A stretch of 64,000 bases of DNA from Prosapia bicincta. Lineage: Eukaryota > Arthropoda > Insecta > Hemiptera > Cercopidae. The translations under genes and the position numbers were made by a program. This document shows, in pieces, positions 36,792 to 49,800 of this stretch. Each line of letters starts with the position of its first letter. Position 1 is the first letter of the stretch. Location: positions 167,643,886 through 167,707,885 of the forward strand of contig JBAIZL010000005.1 of NCBI GenBank assembly GCA_036971475.1, in the 5' to 3' direction. The notes beneath the pieces are model-generated. The model ran no database searches. It was not told the origin of the DNA and saw nothing but the letters and a program-made list of their open reading frames with translations.

Positions 36792-39731
36792 TTTTTTGGA
36801 CTAGGAGACTGACAGATTTACCTTGGTAATAGTCCACTCTGTAGTCTTGAAATAAAAACACATAAAAGCACTTAACCAATGATATATTTCAATCACACAG
36901 TGGTATTTGTCAATCAAAGAGAAAACACAAAAAGAAATATGAGAGAATATTAAAGAATCATTAATCTGTGCATCTGTGACATCTGATTTCTACACAATCT
37001 GTGATTAGAACTTATATTTATTTTATTTCATTCTCTCATATTCCTTTTTGTGTTTACTCTTTGATTGACAAAGATCACTGTGTGGTTGAAATATATCATT
37101 GGTAAGTGCTTTTAAGTGTTTCTATTTCAAGACTACAGAGTGGACTCTTACCAAGGTAAGTCTGTCAGTCTCCTAGTCCAACAAATCTAAATGATCTTTA
37201 CCAACCAAAACTAACCTAAAAATATAGAAACATACATACACACACATATATATATATTTTGATATTTTTGGTTGGCCATTATTTTTCCGTTGCACTGACA
37301 TTATGAAGTTGATATATTACTATTGTAAATACTTTTATCCACCACTAAGTGCAATAATTTTACCTTATTGTGATGAGGCACCTTTCGGTCACTTGACCAT
37401 TGTCGAATCACTGATTATTTTTTTATTATTTTTTCTGGTGTTGATGTTCGGTCTGTGATGTTGACGTTACACGCATTTTCTCTTGATATGCGTGTATAAT
37501 ATTTTTATATAGTATGTCTTCTGTATATGTGGTTTGTAGGTTCATTAAATTGTTGTGTGTGTTTTTATAAATGTGGTATTTTTCTAGTGAGTTTAATTCT
37601 ATTGGGTTATTATTTATTTCAAGTATGGTTAGGTTATTTTTGTAGTTTGTTATTTCATGTTTATGTGATATTAGGTGTGCTGCAACATTTGATACTTTTG
37701 TATTTTTATTTTTGAATGCTCTGTAATGTTCTTCAAATCTTATTTTAAATGATCTGGTCGTTTTCTCTATGTAAAATGCGTTGCAGTCGTTACATGTAAT
37801 TTTGTAAATTCCTGATAGGTTATGTTTTTCTGTATTTGTTTTTTGGTTTGTGTTATTAAGATATTTTATTATTTTGTTGTTTTTTTTTTGTATGTTGGAG
37901 TGTTGTATTCTTTGTTGTATATATTTGTTTATTTTTCTATTTTGTTATTGGTGTATTTATATTTTAGGTAGATTATTTTATTTTAATTATTTTTGTGTTC
38001 AGGTTGTAGTTTTGTGTTGAGGTTAGGTTTTTTTGTAAATTTATTGTATATGTTTTTTATAAGGTGTTTGTTGTATCCATTTTCTATTGCTATTTTTGTA
38101 ATGTTATCTAATTCTTCATTTAATTTTTGTTTATTATCTTGTGTGTATTTTATTGCTTTATTTATCATGTTACTGTAAGTGTTAATTTTGTGTGTCTAGG
38201 GGTGGTTAGATTTGTAGTGTATTGTGGTGTTGTTGAAAGTAAGTTTTCTGTGTACTGTAGTTTCTATTTTATTGTTATTTATATATAATGTAATGTCGAG
38301 ATAGTTAATTGTTCTGTTTCGACAGTGAATTTTATGTTTTCGTTGTATATATTTAGTTTGTTTAGTATTATGATGCGTTCGTTGTGAATGGTAGGTTGGT
38401 ATATTTCAAGTATATCGTCTATGTATCTTGTCCATAGTAAAATATTATGTATGTTTAGTGTAGGTTTAATTATTATTTGTTCAAAGTGTTGTAGATATAT
38501 TTCTGATGATACATGACTGATGATATGGGTGATCCCAATTGATTGTTGATAGTATTTATTGTTAAATTGGAAGTAATTTAATGGTTACATATGTGTTTTG
38601 TTAGTGTAATGATACTATTTATTGTGTTTTCTTTTTCATTACTGTGGATTAGTTTGTTTTTCATTATTTCTATGGTTTCTTCTATTGGGATACTAGGGTA
38701 CATCTTAGTTATGTCGTAACTTATTATTTTAGTGTTGTTGTTTGATTTTATGTTTTTCTATGTTTGTTTTGTATGTTTTATTAATTAATTTGTATCAATT
38801 TTTTATATTGTATGTGTTGTTGATTTGTATTTTAGATCTTATTATTTTGTCTAGTATTTTTGATATTATGTAGGATGGTGCTGTTTTGAAATTTATTAGT
38901 GGTCTAAATGGTGTTTCGGGTTTGTGGATTTTTGGTATGCCTGTTAATATTGGTGTGCATGGTTTGAATGGGTAAAGTCTTGTGTGGTATTTTAATTTAT
39001 TGTTATAGTTTATGGTATTTCTGTGTGTGACTATTAGGTTTTTTATTGTATTTGTTAGTTGTGTCTGGGTTTCTTTCGTATTTGTTTTCTTTTATGTGGT
39101 TAGTCATTGAATTGATGTATTTGGTATTTTCTATTATTACTGGTGTGTTTGTTTTATCTGATTTTAATATTAATTAGTTGTTGTTTTCTAGTTTTTCTTT
39201 GTGTTTTATAATTTCTTTTTTATTTATATATTGTCTGGTTTTTTGTTTTTTTCCGTTTTTATTAGGTTAATTTTATTATTGATGTTATTTCTTAAGTGTT
39301 CAGTGTTTTGGTGGGTAATTTTATGGATGTTAGATTCTGTGTCAACTATTAGGTTTTTTATTATTTGTTTTTTATTAAAATTGGGTAGGTTATATTTGAA
39401 AGCATTTGTTTTGATTTTTTCTTATTCCGTGAATTGGGTTTCACCCTAATATAATATATATATATATATATAGGTTAGTTTTGGTTGGTAAAGATTATTT
39501 AGATTTTTTGGACTAGGAGACTGACAGACTTACCTTGGTAAGAGTCCACACTGTAGTCTTGAGATAGAAACACATAAAAGCACTTAAACAATGATATATT
39601 TCAACCACACAAGTAGTCTTTGTCAATCAAAGAGACAACACAAAAAGAAATATGAGAGAAATAAAATAATTATAAATTGTAATCACAGATTGTGTAGAGT
39701 AGAAATCAGATGTCACAGATGCACAGATTAA

Positions 39732-39815
<84 letters not shown>

Positions 39816-40260
39816 TCCATGAGCATATAAGTAATTATAGTTTACATAAGTCTGTCAGGGGAAAAGAGATGGGAGACGTCTGAGGCTATTAAGGTAAAAA
39901 AAAAAAATATATATATATATATATCAATGGATTTATCTGATGTTGAGGTTAGGGGATTCTCTGGACTTGGTAACCACTGGTATGATAGTTCCCATCTTCT
40001 CAGTTCTGAGGGATTGTAATCAGGAGGGAGTGATTTAAATCACTCCCTCCTGATTGCAATCCCTCAGAACTGAGAAGATGGGAACTATCATACCAGTGGT
40101 ATACCAAGTCCAGAGAATCCCCTAACCTCAACATCAGATAAATCCATTGATATATATATATATATTTTTTTTACCTTAATAGCCTCAGACGTCTCCCATC
40201 TCTTTTCCCCTGACAGACTTATATAAACTATAATTACTTGTATGCTCATGGAAACAATAA

Positions 40261-40320
<60 letters not shown>

Positions 40321-40537
40321 TTGATATTTAACGTTATCCATTGTTTTTCCGTTGCACTGACTTTATGAAGTTAATATATTACTATTGTAAGTAATTTTAT
40401 CCACCATTAAGTGCAATAATTTTACCTTGAGTGATGAGGCACCTTTCGGTCAATTGACCGAAAGGTGCCTCATCACTCAAGGTAAAATTATTGCACTTAA
40501 TTGTGGATAAAATTACTTACAATAGTAATATATTAAC

Positions 40538-40592
<55 letters not shown>

Positions 40593-40819
40593 TTAATCTG
40601 TGCGTCTGTGACATCTGATTTCTACTCTGCACAATCTGTGATTACAATTTATAATTATTTTATTTCTCTCATATTTCTTTTTGTGTTTTCTCTTTGATTG
40701 ACAAAGACCACTTTGTGGTTGAAATATATCATTGTTTAAGTGCTTTTATGTGTTTTTATCTCAAGACTACAGTGTGGACTCTTACCAAGGTAAGTCTGTC
40801 AGTCTCCTAGTCCAAAAAA

Positions 40820-40859
<40 letters not shown>

Positions 40860-43800
40860 GTTAGTTCTAGTAGAGCTTTGAGCTTATCTAGGAATTTTTG
40901 GACTAGATAGGAGACCGAGAGACTTACCTAGTGGCAAAAGTCCTAAACTGCAATCTCTTGAAAATAAATTTTTAAGATACCTGTACCCAGTGGACAGCTT
41001 CCTACATTGCCAACCAAACCAATGCTGTTGAAGAATACTGTTAATGATAATAACAAAAACAGAAATAGCCTAGACATAAAAGATAACATTCCATTGAGTA
41101 CAATTTCAGTTTACATTATTTCCGACCAATACTTACAGAACATGAGAAACAAGTGCTTCCAAAAGGTTTGTCGTTATCACCATCTAAGAAAATAGACCAG
41201 TTCAAGTTGGGTAAGGATGTCTTTAGCTTTACCAGAAATCCGAGAATATAAATTTATATAGTAAAGACACCAAATCTTAAAAAGGATAGTGATGTAAGCG
41301 CTTGTCTAGCAAAGTTCAAGCCACATTTTGATTGTGACCCTGCATCACTATCACCTGATCATCCTATTGAACTCTACATAAACTTCATAATGCAAAACAT
41401 CACAGATAAATCATTCATAACCAAACTCTATAGAGCATCAATATATTCTCTAAAAACCAATAATAACATCATGATTCTTCTAGTTTATAAAGGTTGATCC
41501 ATGGTTGTCATGAACAGAGATGACTATAAAGGAGGCAAACAAGTTACTGTCTGACAGCGCAACATATAAGCTCCTCACATATAACCCAACACCAGACTAC
41601 AACAATTCTCTTTTGGAATGGCTCAAATATACAGCTCCATTCCATATTTAGTAATATAAGCATTGTGTGATTGAAATATGTCAATAGTGCAATGTGTTTT
41701 TATGTGTGTCTATTTATTTTTAAGAGATTGCAGTTTTTACTATTGATACTAGGTAAGTCTGTCAGTCTCCTATCTAGTCCGAAAATTCCCGTATAATAAA
41801 TATATATATATATATATCACATGTACTTTTATTTTTGTTTTGGAATGAAAGAAAACATACATATTTTAATATAGTTACAAATATTCTAATGATTTTTTTA
41901 TGAGTAAAACACGAGTTCAATGGCCTTAGAGAAAATACGATTTGAGGTTTCCAGAGGATCATGACATAAATTCTTACAAAAAAACACACACACATACACA
42001 TGTAAAATATATTCATACTGGGAAAAACATTAATTTTCCCATTTCATTATAAATATGAAAAGGAAGAGTAAATTTTCTTCAACACAAAGCATAAGCAAAA
42101 CTAATAAATTAAAGGAGCATTCTAGGGCTGTCAGTACTTCACAAACAAGCTTTGTTATATTAATTTTTTGTGATAAATTGATTATTCAATCAATACCTGT
42201 ATCATAAATCTATGTCTTACATTTGCTTGTATAGCTTGCTTTTGAATTTTAAGCAGTTGAATACTGTTCAATCTAACTTGAAATTTTTATTGAGAATGAT
42301 GTTATTGTAGGAATCAGGTTAATTGGAAAAAATGTCACTAGGTATGATTTATACAATGTTATACATAGATATAATTTATGCCATAGATGCTGACAAAGAT
42401 TGCTTAGTTCGATCAAAATCATTTGGTCTCAGTAAGTTTCTTCTATATTAACATTATTAATAATTTTGGCAATTAGGTATTTTGTTAGGATTAATCTTAA
42501 AAATTTTGCTGACTGTCATTGACACTAAAATCCATTAGTTTAATAAAACATCTTCTTCTTGAAGTAATATTAGAGTTAGGTTAAAAGTGTTTTTGAAAAG
42601 TGGTTTCAACTACATCATCATATTTATCACCATCTCTTCTGAATTTTAAAATTGGTGTTGATTCACTTTTATGTTCAGCTGTGAAAAGGTAAAAATATAC
42701 TAGTGCTAGGTTGACAAGTGCTGGAGAATGTGTTCCAGAATGGTAAAATTGTTTCTGGCAGGTATTGTTTCCCAATTAGGAATTGGTGTGCTGGTATATA
42801 TTATCATGAACCAAATATTGCAACCTTCAATTTTTTAATATTTTTTTCAATTGGCTGCATCTTATAGTTATCTTTTCATCTTCACCTAATATTCTTTATT
42901 GATACTGTAACCTAAAATAATAAATTTGAGCTAGTAATTCTTTACAACACTTTCCCCTTTTTCATAATATATTTCATGCCTTTGTGAAGTTTTGTTACAT
43001 CTATTCAGCTGATTGTGTTTAGTCAGTAATGCACATTTCTCAGGAGTCTGATATGATTTCTCCAGCAAAATTCAATTTTAGTATGTCCTTGTAGGGACAT
43101 TTAAAATTATGACAAAAAAGCAACGTTTCCAGGAAAGATTTTGTAGCTATAGCAACCATTTGATTCTTTGTGAATGCTTGGTGTTTGATTTAGTATCAGG
43201 GTAGCGTGAGTCAGAGAAAGTTGTTAATGTGCTTATTATGTAGAGAAAGTTTTTGCAATTTTATAGGAATTTAAATGTTACAGAAGCCGCTGCTAAAATG
43301 TTAAAAATTTAAAAATTCAAGTTTGATTTTGTTGGAAATTTATTTTTATTTTTCTAAAATTTCTTCAAACAAAGTAAATATTAAACAGTAAATTATTAAA
43401 TAATTGTAAATGGTATCAATTATTTCTTACTACGTGAAATCAGTTATAATGGAATATTTTACAACAAAATTTAGAGAAATAAATTGAAACTTTTAAAACA
43501 ATATATAAAATAAGCATCAAGATTTCTGCATCACATTTATTCATTTCATCAACTTGAAACTGGTTATATATACTATTTCATTTTACATTAAATTTAAATG
43601 TAATGAAAAGCTTAATATGTAGGAGATTTATAACTTACAGATACAGTAAATGTATTTTGTGTTTTATTATTGGATATATTGTTTAAATGAATGAATGTTT
43701 GTTCTAGTGGATTGGATAGTTGGAGTTCCCGCAACTGCCTTAACCTATTGAAAGATCTTACTTGTAAGGGTAAAACAATCATATGTACCATACATCAGCC

Positions 43801-46800
43801 TAGCGCCACACTTTTTCAGATTTTTGACCATGTGTATGTTATAGCACAAGGTCGTTGTTTGTACCAAGGTAGTGCTGATGGAGTTGTGCCTTTTCTTGCT
43901 TCTGTAGATGAGAAGAGACTTGTCTGCCCAGATTATTACAACCCTGCTGATTATAGTAAGTAAACATGTGATGGATATAAAATAAAAACTTGCTAAATCA
44001 TCATGTCAGGGACAAGAGGTGATGAATTAGAAAATAACAAAAGTATGGTTGCTCAACCAAGTCTAAAAATAGAGATGAAGAATGAAAAATAAAAACATAT
44101 TTCTTTGTAAAATCCTTTTTAAAAAATTAAAAATTATTGAGGTGATTTATTTAATTAACGATGCTCAGAGCATTACTTTAAGTTTGTATGACTTTTCCAG
44201 AAGTTCTTTGTAGCCTAGAATATCACTATCTTTTTTCAAGAAATGTGCTAACCTCAGGAGTACACTGTTTCAGTGCAGTTACCTATCTATTGATAACTGA
44301 ACTTTATTGATGACATCAATTGATAAGTCTGTATCATAAGAATAGTGAGACTTTTTAAGGTAATACAATTGTTTATTGAGCCATATAATGAGACATTTTT
44401 TTTGTATAAAACACTTTTCCTTGTGTATAGTAAATATGATGAATTATCTTATTAGTTTGTATTGTCTCAATGGATTGTTCTTATTGTATAATGGATGTAT
44501 CTAGTTAGTCAGCTTATCAATACACACTAATGAAAATGGTTTTCATTATAATTTCCACCCATTTCCAGTTAACTGGTATATTTAGTAAAACATGCACCTG
44601 TTTATAAAGATGTTGCTTTCCTTTAAACATAAAACTGTTTACAACATAGATAGTTTTGTTTTGTCGTTGTTTTGTACTACAACATAATATGCCAGTGTGA
44701 TACTTTAGTATTGCAAATAAGCTGATAATAGTAAAAATAAGCTATAGTAAGATAATTGGATATTGTCAAACAGTTTATCATGGATTATACTCTGCAGTTT
44801 AAAGTTTCTAGTTATCCTATAAAATTATTGTTTTATTGTGAGGGATTATTTATATTTTTTATTAGTTTAAGCACTATTTTTAAGACTTTTCTGTCAATTA
44901 CAGCTCCCAGATCAAGGGATTGTGCTTAATCTATTTACAATATAGCAAAAAATATGAAGCAAAAAACAGTTAAATTTTGAATCATTCACACCAAAAATTT
45001 TTAAACTTATCAACAAAAACCTGATGGAAGACTAGTAAAAATATTTAGTCCTAATAGTTCCCAGGTCTCTAACATTTTGTAGAATAAATAATGGAACTAT
45101 AGAATAACAATAATGTTTGCAAACAGTTAATGGTATTCACAAAAGATAACCATTCGCAGATGATCTAAGGAAAAAGGGAAACCAAATCAGGAACTTCCCA
45201 GTAGGTTGAAATAAATCAAATTCTGATAAAGAAACAGCAATGGTCTAGATTTTTTTAAAAGGTGTATTCAATTATGCTCTTAGAGGAAAGGAATAGTTAT
45301 TCCTACAGATTCTAAGGAGCAATTCATTCTGTTCTATTATAACAGATCTTACACATAATTGACATCATACAAAAAGTGTGCAAACTGTTACCAGTTTTTC
45401 AAAAAAATTGGTAATAGTGTTACACTACAGGGTTCTAATTACACATTGCACTAATGGGAATTAAAAGGCAGATGATCATTAGGCATGCTTTTTCAGTTAA
45501 TCAAGTTATCAATAATTAAAAAAATTATTAATTAATTAAATATTAAAATATATGATTAGAAGTTGCTTGATGTAATCATCTTTAATTCATTGACTAAATG
45601 AAATTTAAAAAAATACTTAACTAAGTAAATACGAAATTGCTTACTTGCTGACGCGTTTCAAAACAATCATACACATGCACCATCACATATGCTAGCCAAA
45701 TACGTAGATAAACTTATCAGAGACAACATAAACTTTCACAATTACACATCCATACACAATAACATAGACCTCATTCACAAAATAAAGACATCCACATACC
45801 ACACAACTCCACCATTACCTCGACATAAAAAACCTATACACTAATGTGCCAAAAAACAAACACTCCACATACTATAAAATATGCTCACAGCAAACAACAC
45901 TCCACATAAACTCACACATGAAATAATTACACTCACCAAACTTATCACATCACAAAACTACTTCACATACCAACACAAATTCTACACACAGAAAGACGGC
46001 CTCCCTCATTGGTTCCCCCATCTCAGGCATCCTAGCAGAAATATTCCGACATCATATCGAACAACAATACATTCTACAGAACAATAATCACACATACAAT
46101 AATTTATTACCATAGATATGTAGATGACGTTTTAATATTATACAACGGCTACAAACGGCAAATCAAATAACTACACAATTACATTAATACCATACACCAA
46201 AACCTCACATTTACCCTCGAATTAGAAGAACACAATAGAATAAACTTTCTAAATCTTACTATCACCAAACACAACACCAGACATAATTTCAAAATATACA
46301 GAAAACCAACAACTACCGATATTGTCATACATAATACATCTAATCACCCCACACAACACAAACACGCTGCATTTAATCATATGTTACACCGCCTAATCAA
46401 TATAATACCTATGCTACAGAAAGACTATGATGAAGAACTGAGTACCATAAAATACATCACTCGACAAAACGGCTACCGACATACACTCATAGGCAACATA
46501 CTCAGGAAAATAAACATAAACACCATCAAATGGCCACACAGACGAACCACACAAAAAACAACAAATACATATCCCTCACCTACCACAACAAAAACATACA
46601 CGAAATAGCCTCCACATTCAAAATACTCCATTACCAAATATCCTACAAAACAACAAACACTTGAAGACAGCACATACAACCTTTCCAAAACAAAACTAAC
46701 AAATACAAACTCTCAGGTATTTACAAATTAACTTGTAACGATTATTCCAGCTACTACATCGGCCAAACCGGCAGGTCATTCTATACACGCTTTGAAGAAC

Positions 46801-49800
46801 ACATTACCCAAAGAAAACAGACAAACCCAAAATCCAGCTACACAAAACCTAAAAAACACGCAACACACACACATAGACATACATACTAATTTAAATGTTC
46901 TACACACATTAAAACAAAGTAAAAAACTAACAACCTTAGAAAAGTACAAAATATACAAACACAACAGATAAAGAAAACATAATATTAAGTGATCACACAC
47001 ATTTTGAAGCCAACAGCCTTTTCCATTATATGACGCACAACCAAAATAACCCACCCCATTCCACAGTCATAAATCCATCTTGTTAGAGCCTTTATACCTG
47101 ACCGATGCCGCCAGTAGAGGGTTAGCTTCGTAAAAGGAACGAATGTTTTGAAACACGTCAGAAAAAAGCAATTACGTATTCACTTAGTTAAGTATTTTTT
47201 AAATTTAGTAATATATGATTCATCGGAAAATTGATCGATCAATTTGTATGATGAAATAATGATAGACTAGAAGAATTTAGACTTGAATTGAGGGAAAATG
47301 CAGGAGGAAACTAAGGTGCAATTCTTATGTTGTTACTGTCCTTAACACAAAATATGACATCAGCTCAAGATAAATCTTCTTCATTGAAACTCTATCCTGG
47401 CTGAACTCCAAAATGTATAATTTATAGCTGTACATATTTAAACAGTTCACTGACTTTCCTTACATTGGTACTTTAATGGTAATAATATTCTTTTTTTTAG
47501 TGCACTCAACTAAAATTGCAGTGTCTTGAAAACTATTGAATATAAATCTGATTTAAATTTCAGGTAATGTTAAGAAAAGATGAGTTTTTTGGTAAAATTT
47601 GAAAAATCTACACTTAAATTAAGTAAAATTAGAAAATTAAAATTACTTTCACTGACTGATCTATTTTCGGAAGGACTTTCTTGTGAATTTCTTCAATTTT
47701 AATATTATTAATAGTATGCACTTGGGTCTATAGGTTTTTCTAAATTTTAAGAATTTGTGTAATACAGAATATGTGTTTTAAAAAGTAGGGCATTATGGCC
47801 TATTGAGATTGCATAAATTATAAATATTGTTTGATAGGTATGTGACATAGATGACATCATAATAAAAAAAAAACAAATGTCTATGCCTTTGGCTAACCAA
47901 CAATTTAATCTATTTTTCACCACAGACAAAGCCCCTACAAAATGCTCTAGCATGGATACAGAAAAGGGTTGATGGACATTGATTTTTGTCTTTGCTTCAA
48001 CAAACTAGTCATTTTTTTTTTTTTTTTAATATTTACTCTGCTTATCCCTTGATAGTGTGTTATCGTCTTCATGCTTCAGATAAGCAATGTGCAACACATT
48101 TTTCATATTTAAGCAAATGTTTTTGCTTCTCTTCTGTTACAATAATGAAAGCTTTTTATAAACACACGAAATATATACAACTAACAATTATATTAATCTT
48201 AAATGTGTTTCAATGACATTATGTCATCATCTTCAGTGTAAAAAAAATTATATATATTTTTTTTAAATCAAGTTTTGTTTGTGATAGCATTATTAAAAAT
48301 GATGACCTAATGTCATTGAAACCTGTTTGAGATTAAAGTTTTTATAATTGTGAGTTGTATATATTTTTGTGTTTATAACTTTAACTCACAAACCAGCTGG
48401 AATATTGTTTATAACGATATTTATGTTCACGCTGTGTTCTTATAATGACAGCACACATTAAATATGATTTTTAATACACTCTTAATGTTTATAACCAAGT
48501 TATCAGCTGGTCAACCTCTTACTCTAAAGAGATCTAGGTTGTGGGATAGATTGGAGCTAGTGGATATGTCCAGTGACTCTAGATCCAGGCCGTAGATCTG
48601 TACCATTGCTTTAACATACTGCTTTTTAAAAAAATATGTTGTTACTATGTGGGAATATTTTTTAAAATTATTTTAGTTATAAAGTTTTTTTAAAAATGTC
48701 AAGTGAATAATTAGTTTTGGGAATGTTAAGGGAACCAACTAAGCTTTAAACCAGAAGTAGTATTTTATTTATTTTCTAAGATTTTACATATTTTAGTTCA
48801 TAATTACTAGACCAAGTATACATTACTCACAGAAAATATATGAAAATATAGACCGAGTAAACATAGCAACTAAAGATGGGAATACTATCACCGCTACTGT
48901 TGAACCAAGTAAATATTGTATGTGGATAATACAGGGTGCGGCAGCATAACTTCCTTTTTTTAAATGCTCTCCATTCAGTAGTTGATGTCATAGCGGAGCG
49001 CTAGTGGTCTCATTCAAGAGGGGGTACAGTAGAGTTTTGTCCCGACATGTTTCAGTTGCCATCATGCGTTGGAATAGTGAGGAGCGTGCCTTTGCCGTTG
49101 AGGCCTACTTTTCAAGCGGATGTTCGGTTATTGCAACACAGCGCGCATTTCGGAATCGCTTTAATTTAGCCCCATTGGCTCCCGTCCCAGACCGCAAATC
49201 AATTGTTACATGGGTCACTACATTCAGACAAACTGCAAGTGCAACAAAACGAAGAACTGGAGTCCCTCGGCTCGTTAGATCACCTGAGAACATTGAAGCA
49301 GTGAGAGCGTCAATGTTGCGATCACCACGGCGTTCTGCGCGCAAACACGCATCTGCCCTTGGACTATCCGATCGTTCTGTGAGAAGAATTCTTTGTGATG
49401 ATCTTCATTTTTATCCCTATAAGATGGCGATAGTGCAGGAACTTACAGAACGTGACTTCAATTCTCGGATGAACACGTGTGAGCCTCTTCTTGATGTCGT
49501 TCCCGAGGGTGCTATTGTTTTTTTTAGCGATGAAGCCCATTTTCATTAGTGTGGGTTGGTTAACAAACAAAACATGCGCTACTAGGCTGACTACAACCCT
49601 CGAGAATTGCATCAAAGGCCTTTGCATGCACCCAAAGTCACAGTGTGGTGTGCAATTTCCTCAGCTGGAATTATTGGTCCCTGGTTTGAGGGAAATGAGG
49701 TTACAGTGACAGTGAATTCGGACCGGTATGTAAACATGCTACAGAATTTTTTTTTCTCACGGCTAGAAGAGTTGGATTTGGAGGACACTTGGTTCCAACA

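Larger units (their letters stand above)
39472..40828. mobile_element. Nested palindromes: FB-C split around two inner palindromes
   Basis: The order is FB-C left arm (39472-39733), (TA)n (39734-39811), palindrome FB-G (39811-40258), (TA)n (40264-40318), PLE-2 terminal palindrome (40319-40540), (TA)n (40541-40590), FB-C right arm (40591-40826), (TA)n. The outer arms are inverted copies of each other, as in the solitary FB-C at 36788-37224. The split copy's interior is filled by two further complete palindromes, each bordered by TA tracts. Confidence 0.85.

Noticed and set aside
39201..39449. Plus-strand hydrophobic frame
   Set aside because: Antisense of the PLE-2 relic; its composition is forced by the AT-rich opposite strand.
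49004..49063. N-terminal extension of the mariner transposase from an upstream GTG
   Set aside because: The family normally begins near MRWNSEE, and an ATG at 49064 is available.
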